64,000 nt of DNA from Ceriagrion tenellum (lineage: Eukaryota; Arthropoda; Insecta; Odonata; Coenagrionidae): assembly GCA_963169105.1 (NCBI GenBank), contig OY720639.1, positions 116,953,117 to 117,017,116 on the forward strand. The letters are read 5' to 3'. Positions within the stretch are counted from its first letter, which is position 1, and the number at the start of each line of letters is the position of its first letter. Made by a program: the position numbers and the translations under genes. The notes below the pieces were generated by a model. That model saw only the letters and a program-made list of their open reading frames with translations. It was not told where the DNA came from and searched no databases. Positions 9,626-21,430 of this stretch are shown here, one piece after another.

Positions 9626-12540
9626 TGAAATAAAAAAACACGAAGGCTGCGAGTGTCTATGTATGGTGCGGGTGACTTGGTGACGGTTTAGGTGGGTGGG
9701 GTTTAAAAAGAGGACCCCCGCCTCCCACTCCGAAAATTCCTCCCCTCTCCGCAGCTCACCGCTCATTGGTTCGTTTCTGTAGGCAAAGGGGTTGAAAGGG
9801 GTTGTTTTTTAGTCCGGGGGGAGGGGTTGCGGCGCGCTACTGGCGGAAAGGGGTTGGTTCCTCACGAGGGCCCGTGTACAAAAAAGGGAGGGGGGGCTAT
9901 TTTGGAAGTTTTTAAGAGGATACGGGCGATGAGGGGTGAATGGAAGCTGAAAGAACGGACGTTGAATTCATTCGAGGAACGTTGTCCCACGGAATATTTA
10001 CTGCACAAGGGGAGCAAAATACAAATAGTAATGGAGATACCAATCTCGAATCGAAATATCAGCGGAGCACAATGAACCAGTGGTTCGATAGTGGCACCCG
10101 CCTACGGGATGACGACCGTAGCTTTCCACGTCGTCATGAGAACCTCTGGGCAAGAGCGACAGGCACAAAAGCTTATTGCTGATTCTCACTAAGAATGAGA
10201 GATCTGAACTACGCCATCGAACGAAGAGTAAATGTTTGAAACATTAAACCACCGACATCATATTGCTCTAAATCCTTGTCACAAACGTTTATCCAGCTCT
10301 CATTATGCATAAAAGATATTTTGCATTTTGTGAATTACGCTATTTTATATATCCGACTCGGTGTCGTCGGAGAGGCCTTAATAGATGCTATTTGTGAGTG
10401 AATAGTAAGGCAGATGGACGAATCCACAGAAGGACTGTGCTCTCGGCCATTTGTCATTTAGAAGCGGCATTACTGACTGAATTTGTAATATGTCTTTTAC
10501 ATCAATGGTTTCCCCATTGACACATTAGCAAGCCTACCTATGAATGTTGGCTTTAGTTTGTATATGAGCAAAATATTCATTTATCCAGCAGCTTTGGGAT
10601 TTTTATAGTCACGGAAAATGTTGTGAGTAAAATTTTAGTTATTAACCTTGCTGAATGATTTTCAAAATTGGAAACTTTTTACCACTTATTAATGCCTTTG
10701 TAACCATTAACGACTAAATATACCAACTACCCTACCATCCACAGGAACGATGCGTTGTGGAGGGTGCTAGCAAACCAAATGCTAGGAAGGAAAATCTAAG
10801 GCATTCCCGGCTTATGTAGTCATGGAATGTTATTCCTCCTTCAAAAAAAGAATAACCTTCAACAAAAGCTCGGAGATAAATGGAAGTATATCGGCGTATA
10901 AAAAAACTTCGAAAGCATATAAAACCCGCATGCTTAAAACTTTGAAGCTTTCTGGGCGATATATCTGGTGCGTATTCATAATAAGTTATAATAGGGCACA
11001 TTCTTCCTAAAGTTCGGGAATTAAGTCTTTTACAGCGCTGTGTCTTGTTTAATTGAGCTATTTAGATCGAATAGTCCTTGTTTCTTCCATTGATGTGCTG
11101 TTGAAACTGGTAACCTAAGACTTAAAATGGTTTTTGTAAATATTGCAAAACATAGCTCTCCGTACTTTTAAATCAATTTCTTTTTATCTTTTTTTTAACC
11201 TCAATTGCAGACATAACCATCACATATTCATTGAAACAGGCCATGCTTTCACCCAATTTTTCTCATTCCTGGCTCCTTTCGAATGAATATGGTCGACGTT
11301 TCTTTCATCATGGCTACTTTATTTATTCGGTATGCTTCAGCTGAAGGAATTTATGCTCTTTTTGTTTCCTGCAGCAGATGTGAAGTGTTGCGAAATTTCC
11401 CGGGTTCAATTATAAGCTTTCTCTCCTCCTCCGTTTGCGTGGAATTTTCGGACTCGACTGCCAAAAATATCCAGCTCGCGCGACTTCTTTGGCGCGTTTT
11501 ATCCGGTATGCCGAGAATTTTAGGTTAATATCACGGGATGGAGCAGCAGTGGCATTCATATTTTACTCCCACGTTTCCGTGCACAAAAGCCTCTGTTGAG
11601 AAAACATTTTCCGAGACAATTAGTGTACAGAATGGGTTATGCGCTTTGGTTTATACATATGAGTTATGCACTGAACTATTCGCTATCCTTTTTTTGTATC
11701 ATTAAGTTTATTATGCCATGTAGTAATTCTGAATGCAATTCAAGTGAAATTTCGTAATACCATTTCATTCATGATATTTTTGTTTTTGAATGCTTGAAAA
11801 GTTATCTCTTGCAAAGTCTGCGGCGGTGACATCGCGGCTATTGCAATAGGAGACTGTTCATGATAATATCGCAATTGAATTATACTGATTTGGCTTTGAA
11901 ATAAATGAAAATTTGTTTTCGTGTCATTCATAATAAGGCCACCATTATATTTTTATGTTGACTCTTTGGTCACTTGATTCCTTTCCCCAAATTGCACTGA
12001 ACATAATTGCTGATTGGCTGAATTTATACCTGTCAACCGTGCTATTGTCTTGGACTGGATAGAACTTAAAATATGTGCAAATGAGCAATAGGAATTATTT
12101 TTTGCCACATATTAATCTCCCTTATTTTATGAATGAGTTTGCGCTTCTTCAGCAGTTTTCAATACAGAAGGGCTTACTGTTAGTTCCTGATTTGATGATA
12201 AAGCTTCTGGTAAGCATAGTATTTTGCGAATCAAACTAACTTGTTTTTATTTGCTTTCTAACACTCCCCCGATCAGTCCTGGTTGCGATATTTCCTTTAT
12301 ATTTTTGTTGTGAGTCGGGGGATACTCAGGGCACGATTATGGCCGAAATTACTCGTGATAGCGTCTGCCCGTGAGCGAGAAAAATGTGCCAAAAAATATA
12401 TGTACGCGTGTGTGTGTAATATACGCGCGTATCTGTATGTATGTATATACATATGAGCGGAATCGGCCTTCGTGGAGCGGGGAAAAACAGACCGTAAAAA
12501 TAAAAAATAAAGTTTGTAAAGCGTATACTTGGGAGGGTTA
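9626..12540. other. anonymous non-coding stretch
   Basis: A G-rich tail runs to about 9900, then ordinary and AT-rich DNA follows. Several short open frames (for example 9827-10075 and 11283-11528) have no recognisable domain. No repeat family or RNA gene was identified. Confidence 0.5.
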
Positions 12541-12544
12541 CGGC

Positions 12545-13030
12545 GAGATTGGTATGGCGTGGCGGTGGAGGGGCGGGGAGTGGGAGATATGTTTTGGCCC
12601 CGGAGCTATATGGGGAAGGGGGGAGAAGGGGGAAAGGCAAGCGGGTTGAGTAGGAGAGTGGTGTGAGGAGGGAGGAATGGGGGGGGAGGGGACTGGGGAG
12701 GCTTGTCGGCGGGGGTGTAGGAGTAAGTAGTATGAGGGAAAGCAGGAAGTTTGCCGTGGATGAGAGAGAGTGGGAGGGGCAAGGAGGGGAAGTCCCAAGA
12801 AAGACGGCATTTTGGGGCCTTGTATTTTAATATGGGATGCGCTCCTCGGTGCGATAAATTTGTGGCCTGAGTTTTCCTTCCTTATCCTTTCCTCCCCCAT
12901 CCCACTGCCACCTTTTTCCAGAACCCTAACCCCTTCCCCGTATTCCCCCGAAAAACTCCCCCCCATCCCATTCCGCCGTACACTTTCGCATATCCCTCCC
13001 ACTACCGCCAGTCTTCTTCTTCCTCACGAA
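12545..13030. repeat. purine island switching to pyrimidine island
   Basis: About 12545-12790 is G/A-rich on the + strand and about 12880-13030 is C/T-rich, separated by about 90 bases of ordinary sequence. The switch gives a crudely mirror-complementary layout, although no base-level inverted repeat was found. Frames through it encode low-complexity protein. Confidence 0.65.
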
Positions 13031-13046
13031 AAAAAATGAATAAAAC

Positions 13047-13051
13047 TATAC

Positions 13052-13095
<44 letters not shown>

Positions 13096-13112
13096 GTATA
13101 CATACACACACA
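13047..13112. repeat. TA microsatellite with CA tail
   Basis: An uninterrupted AT run covers about 13059-13091. It is bounded by TATACATAT on one side and ATATGTATA on the other, which are complementary, so the whole block is a palindrome able to form a cruciform. A short CA run follows at about 13104-13111. Confidence 0.85.
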
Positions 13113-14419
13113 CCCCCTCCTCCTCTTCTTCCACTTTCACCCGTTCTCATATTTAAGTCCCGGGCGATGCCTCGGGAAAGTCAACGGTTATAATTCGTTT
13201 GAGTCCGAGGGAGATTTTTTTTTTAATTTTATACCGAAAATATAAAAAATATAAAGATTTGCTCGTTTCTTGCATCGGGAAAAATGGATGAGTTTTTGTT
13301 CCCTAAAGTATATTCGTAGGATAAATTCCATCGGGGCCCCGAGAGTTTTTCGTGAATGCCTTGCAAAGCGGTTCCATTTTAGCACCAAGAGGGCCGTGTG
13401 GGTGTAGTTTTTTACTGGCTCATGTCTCCTTATGGGAGATGAAAGCATCCACAACATTGCGGAATCATCGTTCCCTCGCTTGATATTGCCGAGAAATTAA
13501 AGGTAGTGGCTAAAGCTAAATTAATATTAACCGATTCCTGTTGCAGGATATATTAGTCCTTCAATGCGCTCTTATGGGGATTGTCTCTTGAGTATATTGT
13601 TGTAGCGCATTCTTCCCACACCCATACGTTCCTCATAATTTAGCTTGTTTCTGCTAACCCTGTAAATTTTGTTCTTTCTGCTGTATTTTGCTGTGTCCTA
13701 TCCATTATTAATTATGTCTTATTGTTGATAATGCTACTTTCTTATGCCAGAATATTTCACCCCATATTTGACCTCTTTACTAGTATTCGTAATGTCCATC
13801 ACATTAATCTCTGGAATGCGGCTAACGTAAGAATCCGTCATGGAGTAACTGCTGTAATTTCGCCAAATCACACCGTATCCACCTCATCAACTACGGGCTC
13901 GTGAAAAAAAATCCGCCGTTCCAGACGGAGTTCAAGAGCTATTTTAATTTTTTCGGCTTGGGAGAACTTCAATATTCCCTGTGAATGCTTTACATAATTG
14001 AGTTTCTATTCAGAGTGACAAAGTGCGATGACGTTGAGACTCCAACTCCGGTGTTTCCAGCGAGAAAATTAAATTCGCTCTCCGTCGTATTTTCCAATTA
14101 AAAGTTTATTGACTTTACCGCGGGGGTAGGCAATGTTTCGAGATTAAAAAGTCGGAAGGAAGGAAGGAAGGCGGCCTTGATAAGGCACAAAAGAAGCGCG
14201 GGATGTATAATGAAAACAATTCGCTTGTTATTACTAAAAAAAACGGAATAAGAAAATAAATAATCTCTCGCCAAGGGTTAAAGAAAAAATTTCTCGCGCC
14301 GCCCCTTGCCTCACTCTTCCCGAGGAACGAAAGCTAATCCTTTTAATCCGCTAACCGGGAGCGTCGGCTCTTGCAGCGATATAATTGAAGTCATCACTCA
14401 GCACTCATTTCGGCCCTTC
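13113..14419. other. anonymous non-coding stretch
   Basis: Ordinary composition, with a short GGAA tandem run at 14154-14172. No coding signal or transposon was recognised. Confidence 0.5.
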
Positions 14420-15285
14420 TCGCCCGTTCTATTCTTTCCACCTCCGCGCAAGGGCCTCCTCCCTTTGCTTCATCGAATCCCATCCTTCCCTCCTCAGCCC
14501 CGCGCTGCCCTGCCACCACCCTCAAAAACCCCTAGGCCCATAAAGATCGCCAACATTGCTGGAATGAGCGAGAAAGTTCTCGTTCCTCCCCCCTTCCACC
14601 AAGAGCCCTACCTCGCCCACCAACCTCTCCTTTCCCCTCCCTACACAACGCAGCCTACTTCCATCTCCAGCCGTTACCAAGGATATATAATATATATTTA
14701 TTTAACTTCGGCGAGGCATTATCCCCACCTGACCTTCCTCCCTCCCTCTCACGCCCTCTCCCATACCCTGATCCTGTAACCCTAAGCCGAGGTTCCCCTC
14801 CCAACCCCTCTCCCCCTGGGTCCCTTCCCCATTCCCCCACCCTCTCCCTCCCTTTCCAACATTTCGAGATCTCCCGCCAACCCACACTTCCTCCCCCTTG
14901 CATCTCTGGGACTTTATTACTACCCTTGGGCTATCCCGCTCGCAATAAAGAATGGAGCAGTGGTGTGGGTGGGGCTTGTGTCGGTGGAGTGGTGTGAGGT
15001 GGGGGTTGAAAGGAGGGGAGGGTGGGGAGCGCGTGGGAGGGAAGTTTCGGGGTGGTTTGGGAGGAAGGAGGGTTGAAGGGTGAGTATATTTTTTTTCTTC
15101 TACTGCGGGGGTGAGACAAGAGAGAGGGGCGTGTAGAACGCGAGGAATCTGACTTCTGCTCCATTCTCCCGCTTATTTTTATTTTCCTTCCCTTAATTCG
15201 TATCACCTCCTCCTCCTCCTGGTTTCCCTCCTTGCCCGCTGCCCGTACCTCTGCTCGGAGTTCTTTCCTCCCGTCCCGACATCTC
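14420..15285. repeat. pyrimidine island switching to purine island and back
   Basis: About 14420-14900 is C/T-rich, 14945-15080 is G-rich with GGTGG-type runs, and 15180-15285 is C/T-rich again. The long frames on both strands (for example 14306-14779 and 14931-15287) follow this composition and have no domain. Confidence 0.65.
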
Positions 15286-15700
15286 ACGTTCAGGCGCCCG
15301 TCTCGTCATAATCGTTATCCCTATCCGAACCGTCAAGCGTGTTTGGCACTGGCACATGCCGTGACCGAATATCCAAGCTTGCCTGACTGAGGAATGCTCG
15401 GGTGCTACGCAGTGATGACGTGCAATCTTACAAATAAGCCAGCTAACTAAGTTTCCTGAATAACTTGCTAAGTGCCCTCTACACGGCCAGTTGCCTTTCG
15501 CGACTCTGGTATGCTTTGGCTACCTTCGAAAAGTGTACTCTTTCTCTGCGAAGAATATATTTCGCGCACGGCCGAATTCATTCTACTGCAGCCCAGTTCA
15601 CTCTGCATGCGTACTGATAAAATCAAACTACTTCTAGGGTCATCAAAATATCCCTCTACTGCCTTGTAAATGATTCGCGGAGACTAATTCATAGAAGGGA
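15286..15700. other. anonymous non-coding stretch
   Basis: No gene, RNA or repeat was recognised. Confidence 0.5.
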
Positions 15701-15960
15701 TTGTTTTTGAATCGCGGCTTCCCATCTCAAGGACATGGGTTTGAATTCTGGCGAGTAAGCAAATTTTTCTGTGGAATCCTGATCCCTATATGAGGGCAAT
15801 GTAGAGGGTCCTTCACGTGTAGAAGCCTGTTAGATGGGATTCATTGGCTCCGCAAAACCTGGGACTTCTTTCTGCCTTTCCTTTACAGGTTCCGACACTG
15901 GTTCTGTGTTTCTGCTCAACCTTTCCCCATTCCTAAGAGATAATACTTTTACCAACCTAC
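15701..15960 (+). mobile_element. degenerate tRNA-derived SINE
   Basis: A B-box-like GGGTTTGAATTCTGG lies at 15737-15751, preceded by CGCGGCTTCCCATCTCAAGG, which resembles an anticodon-arm region. The A box is too eroded to place with confidence. Downstream sequence to about 15960 may be the body. The B box resembles that of the element at 24955. Confidence 0.45.
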
Positions 15961-17099
15961 TCACCTGTCCCTAATGACACGAATTCCCCAAGTATTCCCC
16001 TAATAACTCACCTACCAAATGATTGATAAGGAAATCAGAATTTTTCTCTCCCCGTGACGTTATTAAAGTTTAGGAATGGTTTCATTGGAAAATGTCTCTA
16101 CGCTCTCCATATTCCATCTTATAGTGAAAAATTGCGGAAACTGAATTCTCTCTGCCATATTTGATAGCCGTTCTTCATCTTTACAGGTTACCCCAGCGAT
16201 CGCCAGATTGGATCTGGTGAGAACTAGAACTTACGGTGTTATGAGCGCGCGCTCACTCATGGTCTTGCGTCTACGAAGATAAATGTATTTCAACCGTTCG
16301 ATGGTCTGTAGGTCGGTGGTATGAGTACGTTAACTAGCGCCTGAAATCCCACTGCCTTTCCTACCCTTTTCCATAAGTCTATACATAACTATGAATGCCA
16401 TGACTTCTGTCTGTCATTATTATTTTCCTCCTTTACACCATATGAGTTCATGTATGGGGGACTGTTCTTATTTCCTGTTTATTATCATGATCGGCTGTAG
16501 GAATTCAGACCTTTCACTTGCTTTTTTAACATGATCCTCCCCAACCTTTGCTGAAAGAATTCGTGCTCACTGGTTCTCTTTTCTGTAATTTCACTCCATA
16601 TTGATGGTTCCCGTCAGTTTTTTGGCCACGAGTGCTCTATCTTGTGGATCACATTGGATCGTTTTCCTTTATGCGTAGTGATGTAGCTTGATGTTGCCCC
16701 AGGCATTTTGGTTGGGGGTTCTTACTTATTGATCCACACATTAGATTTGTTTTATTCAGTTACTGAATAAATACTGGTCGTCATTGCGTGTTATTGAATG
16801 ACTTGGGTGAGAATTTTAAAAAAGTAAGATGTTTGGAATGAGGTAGTGGACAGTGTTTTAGAAGAAATTTTTAAAATCATATATTTAGTTCTGAATGATG
16901 TTCCCTTCGAAAAAAGTAGAGCTATGCAATTCCTGTAAAATCTATGATTCTCATTTTATTATCCGGCGAACCCATGCTTTTAATTTTTTTTTTATCAGGT
17001 TGAATTTGATATTACTTTAAAGCTCTAGATGCTTATGGTAGGTAAAATATTGCTCAGATAATGAATAATTGACACACCCAAAACGAATAATAGAGGCAA
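15961..17099. other. anonymous non-coding stretch
   Basis: Ordinary to AT-rich DNA with no recognised feature up to the LINE tail. Confidence 0.5.
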
Positions 17100-17111
17100 A
17101 ATTGGTTTGTG

Positions 17112-17277
17112 AAGAGCTTAATTGAAGGAAAAATAGTGGGAAAAGTCCAAAGCGGAGTGTCAAGGCATAAATACATGGACCGAAAATGAGGGACCTATGT
17201 AAGGAGAACAGTGTGCGAGTAAGGGAATTAGCATTAGATAGGGAAGATTGGAAGACTGCTATCAATCAATCGTAGTA
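17112..17277 (+). pseudogene. 3' end of a non-LTR retrotransposon (LINE) ORF, frameshifted
   Basis: From 17115 one + frame reads SLIEGKIVGK and continues to KYMDRK. After a frameshift, a second frame from 17186 reads MRDLCKENSVRVRELALDR, then EDWKTAINQS and a stop at 17273-17275. The pattern of EGK(I/V)xGK, a basic linker with a YMD-like motif, then LALDRxxWxxxxNQS before the stop is what I recognise from the C-terminal end of LINE reverse transcriptase ORFs common in insect genomes. Only about 55 codons survive. The clade cannot be fixed from this tail. The fragment fits the 5' truncation typical of LINE insertions. Confidence 0.7.
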
Positions 17278-18469
17278 TTGAAAGACCGATAGTGATGAAT
17301 AAGTAATAGATTAAAAGAAAATCTGAATTATTAGCTATATCATCGTATTGTATTTTTATTCGAACATAGAGCACCTTCTCCTCGGGAAAATGGAGATCTA
17401 TTTATTGAAATACCTCCATAAAGCTTCTCACTTGAAAATCCTTCCTGATGCAGGCATTTTACCAGCTTGCAGCCAAGTTAGCGCATTGAACTATATATTT
17501 TATTGAGTCCTCGGAGTTCATGAGTGCAACTTCATGCATGCTTGATTCGCAGCGTCAGTTTAAGTTTTTCTGTTGTTTCTCCCTCAACTTCTATTGACTG
17601 CACTAGGAAGACTCGAGAAGAAGTGCACACTCACACTGTCTCCGATACTGTCGCCATTCATGCGCCGTGCACATCTAAAGACCACCCGAAGTTGTCGCTC
17701 CCTGAATAATTCCGCCCTTCTGTGTACGTCGGCGACACGCTACATCCCGTGCGCTGCATTTCCCATTATTCCGAGAAAAATCTTTCGGAGCCAACCGGAC
17801 GACGGGTGACCTTGCCAAGCTCAGCACCGCGATATCCCGCTCGGAAACATGGCTTCGTTAAGAGTGTTTCACTGTTCGCGACTTGGAAATGCGTCGAAAT
17901 GGACTCTATTTTCCCCGGGAATTTAGTGCGGGCAGCTCTCGTGTCGAGTCTACGTTTTGGTCAGTGGCCGATTGTCCTGCGAGATTTCCCGGGGTTTTCC
18001 TTTCTCTGTCTTCGCCCGCGCATAACGCCCCTTCGTTCCCCACTTACGCAGCCTCTCTTCTCGCCCGCCCTTTCCCCAGATAAGAAGGCGGGGCATGTGG
18101 CCGGGAGGCCGTCCTATATTTTCTCCGTCTAAAACGTCGCCTCTCCTCTTTTCCCCACTCTGTGAAGTTCGCGACCTTTTCCCATCTCGCGCGTGGGTGG
18201 ATGCTGTCCGTGCCTTTAAGTGCTCCTTCCTTCCGCGCCGCAAAATCTCCTCCGTCCACTATCAAACAGCTACAAGCCCCCCCCCCACTGTCTCTCCTCC
18301 GCGGACGTGCATTGTTCTCATCTGCATCTCAACCTCCCAGAATCTCGCTGTAACGCCTGGTCGACGGAGAGTCCAGCCATTGAGCTTGTCTTGCGTAGGA
18401 AAAAATTGAAGACGACCAAATCCTAGCAAAAGAAGGTGACACTCGGAATTTAAATTCCTTCATGGCGGG
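17278..18469. other. non-coding stretch with a GC- and CpG-richer part
   Basis: Roughly 17600-18400 is richer in G+C and CpG than its surroundings and holds several overlapping open frames on both strands, none with a recognised domain. It could hold an unrecognised exon or promoter, but nothing in the sequence decides this. Confidence 0.4.
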
Positions 18470-18637
18470 AGTAAAGAACACACTGCAATTCCACAAAATT
18501 ATATATGTCAACGACTATGGTTTCAATCCAGCGTAACATGTTCAAGCTAGGCTGAACATGATGATACACTGCATTGAAACCGTGGTCGTCTAAATATGTA
18601 TTTACTATTGCTGTGGAAATGCAGTATTTTCTTTACT
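18470..18637. mobile_element. foldback element, about 80-bp imperfect arms
   Basis: The left arm (from 18470, AGTAAAGAA...) and right arm (ending 18637, ...TTCTTTACT) are reverse complements across most of their length, meeting at about 18550. Each arm carries a decayed ribozyme-like end: minus GAAACCATAGTC at 18513-18524 and plus GAAACCGTGGTC at 18576-18587, the latter preceded by AUGAUGA at 18558-18564. A perfect 10-bp direct repeat GCAAAAGAAG lies outside (18426-18435 and 18646-18655) but is not flush with the arms, so a target duplication is uncertain. It is non-coding. Confidence 0.7.
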
Positions 18638-19274
18638 GTCATCTTGCAAAAGAAGCAATTACTCAATGTCTGTTCAAAGGCATGTTTCTGTCACCAGAGG
18701 GGTAATGAGTCGTAGCTGTATTTAAAAATCGAGATTTTAAATGAAGGAAGTTAGGCTGTTGCTCAAGAGGGTAGTATAAGAAAATGGCAATGAGACGCTG
18801 AATTCTTCTGATGATTCTCTCTTGAAATTTTAAGAATACCTCTGAAGGTAACGGTTTGGTTTATTTCGATCAATTGATAACGAATGTTTGTCTCTTTTGC
18901 AACTAAAACACCTGGCTTACCATTGTAGTGAGCTGTTTTCTTTTCATAATTGAAACTAGGTATACACATGCATCCGCGTTTAACAGCAGCCAATTCATGT
19001 CTTACTTCGGAACAGAGCAATTTTCTTCAGCTAAATCTCATGACCTACGGGTAAATGTAGCCACGGTCACTATTCAGTGATACATCAAATCTGAGTCACC
19101 AATATGAAACGCTATTAAATTTGTGGCACTTTGTGAAATCATAGCACACCATTTGACAAACTGTCATCTACTACTCCATAGTTTTAATACTCCAGCACTT
19201 ATTGTAAGTGTTGATGAGTAAATTAATATTCCATCTGTAGCCTAGGGATTTTTGATGTTTTTATGAAACTTGGG
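18638..19274. other. anonymous non-coding stretch
   Basis: No feature was recognised apart from the outer direct repeat noted for the foldback element. Confidence 0.5.
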
Positions 19275-19580
19275 GATTTCTTACGATCCCCATCACTGCC
19301 CCATAAACATTCTCCCCCTATTCCCTCGCCAAGGACTCTTCCCATAATCCCCTTCTGCTCTGCTCCCCATTCTTTCTCCTCATGCTACAATCTCTTTCCT
19401 CATACCTCTCTGAACGTTTGGCCCAACCTCCCCCGCAATTCGCACGTCTCCCACCTGCGTCTCTTTGTTTCCCTCCCTTCAAGCTTCCCTTGTTTTCTTA
19501 TCCCCATCCAGCATCTCTTACATTTCCCCTCTCATCCAACCATCTCTTACAGCATCCCAACCCCCTTCGATCCCGTCCCA
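19275..19580. repeat. polypyrimidine island
   Basis: C/T-rich + strand. Open frames here give Pro/Ser/Leu/His-rich sequence in more than one frame at once, which is the mark of composition and not coding. Confidence 0.65.
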
Positions 19581-19913
19581 CCGTAATACCAGGTAATGCG
19601 CTCTCATAATTTAGTCACAAAGTTTCACTTACCTTCACACTGCTGGGACTCACCGTATCTATAAGAAAACAACGTGCTCCCTGACGCTAAAAATTCAGAG
19701 AATTGTTTAAAGAATGATTAGCCATTTCCCTATTAAACGAGCCCTAGATGCTTTTCTGTATTATTCCTCGGGATCTGTCAATCGCTCGTGACCCTACGTA
19801 TGAACTGTGGAAATTCGCACCACTTACGACATGACTCAAGTTTGTTTCATACCTCAACAGGAAGATGGGGCATGAGCCCTATGACTAACGGAGACTTTCT
19901 TTCTGGGTAAATT

Positions 19914-20049
19914 TGTTGTTATAGAAGCCCCTTTCAATGGAGGAATGGGGGAAAAGTTTGAAGCGCATATTTAATATTCAATGTTGTTATCGAAGCCTCT
20001 TTCAATGAAAGAATGGGTAAAATATGAACCGCAAATTTAGTATTAAATC
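19914..20049. repeat. 68-bp tandem duplication
   Basis: Two diverged units start with TGTTGTTAT at 19914 and 19982, giving a period of 68 bases. Shared internal landmarks are GAAGCC, CTTTCAATG, GAATGGG and TTTA..ATT. The units differ at a fair number of positions, so the duplication is old. There is no coding content. Confidence 0.75.
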
Positions 20050-21070
20050 CTCCTCACGTGTGATCTTAGGGGACAATGGCTTCATAGTGTTGTATACCAG
20101 AACGGCCTTTTCCCTTATGTTCTTATGACTCAGATTATCAGAAAGGGAAGCTTAGCGGAGGAGTTTAGTCGAAGCAGAAATCGGGGGTGGAAGGTGAAAG
20201 ATAATAGAATAGAAATGAGCAATGGTACAGGAGGACCGAGTTACTATCTCTTAGCGTCCACTTTTCTTCCAGGTTATACAATGGCCGCATTTCTCTGCGT
20301 CGCCCGTCAGCCAATCTCCCTCACAACCCTCTTTTATCTCCACCAGGGAAACTGCAACTTGCTATCGTTGGGTTGTGTTCTATCAAACGTTGCCCGCCTA
20401 AGCCTTACGCTGTATAGATCCTCTGTAGTCCCACTGATTTTAACATCCCCAGCCAGTATTTGAATGTCTACTCTGCTTATGGAATCGTCTTTGGTATTTT
20501 GTATTTATATTGAGAGATAGTCTTGTTCTGTAGCTCTTTCATTCAATCGTTTTGTCGATCTTAGCGCTACATTTTCCCTGTCTGTAATTTTTGTGTCATA
20601 TTTTTGATGGAAGAGAGCATATGAAGTGCTCTGTGCATGGAATCTGAGTAGAAACCGGGGTTCGGTAGTATGTCTGTAGGTAACTAACAATTGTCAAAAA
20701 ATGTTTATTTTTGCTCGTAAACGTGCTGAGCACGAATATGCCATTGGTTTTTTCACATATTTACACTATGACGCCATCGTTGTGTGTAAATTCAGCGTTT
20801 TTCATTATGTTTGCCCTAACTCCTAACAATTTTTGAAGTATGAAGCTTTGAATGCGAGATTTTTCTATTTAACACTAAATGCACTTAGCATATAAAATTG
20901 GTGGCTTATAAGGTAATGTAACAATTCATTATCTCATCCAAAGTATTGTCATTGAACAAAAACTACTTTATTTTTCATAAGCAGAATCTCCAAATTAAGC
21001 TATTAATATATAAAAATTATAGATAAATGAATGAATTGTCAAATTTTGTCTCTTTTGTCAAAAAATCTTT
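20050..21070. other. anonymous non-coding stretch
   Basis: AT-rich, with one 112-codon open frame (20125-20463) that shows no domain or signal peptide pattern I recognise. Confidence 0.5.
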
Positions 21071-21074
21071 GCCC

Positions 21075-21129
21075 GAGCCTGGATACTACTAGCCTTTGAC
21101 CTCGGAACCGGAAGCCACAACACCGACCC
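21075..21129 (-). mobile_element. SINE head fragment
   Basis: On the minus strand GGGTCGGTGTTGTGGCTTCC (21110-21129) matches the start of the SINE head at 3199-3235, and a B-box-like TAGTATCCAGGCTC follows at 21075-21088. It is probably the same SINE family, more eroded; the body was not traced. Confidence 0.5.
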
Positions 21130-21299
21130 AATCTCCCAAGTGGTAATGATTATGCGATGGAAATGATTAACTGCTTAGTAACGAGTATTCATGGAAGCGC
21201 ATACCAGTGCGGCCCTAAGAATTGCTTAGAAATTCGTTTTGCTCTCTCAGAGACATGGATGATTTTCGTGCCATAACCAACGCCGCGTGACCTCTCCGG

Positions 21300-21430
21300 G
21301 TCTCATGAGGCCTCCGTCCTACTCATCCACTCCTTCTCTCCACCCCCTGCGTCCAAAAATGGGCTTCCCCGCCCCGGCAGCCCCTGCCCCCACCCACCGC
21401 CCACCCACATCCCCCCCCTCCTTCTGCTCC
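21300..21430. repeat. short polypyrimidine island
   Basis: C-rich and T-containing + strand, ending before a short GA run at about 21539-21549. The 83-codon frame here is Pro/Ser-rich and attributed to composition. Confidence 0.6.
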
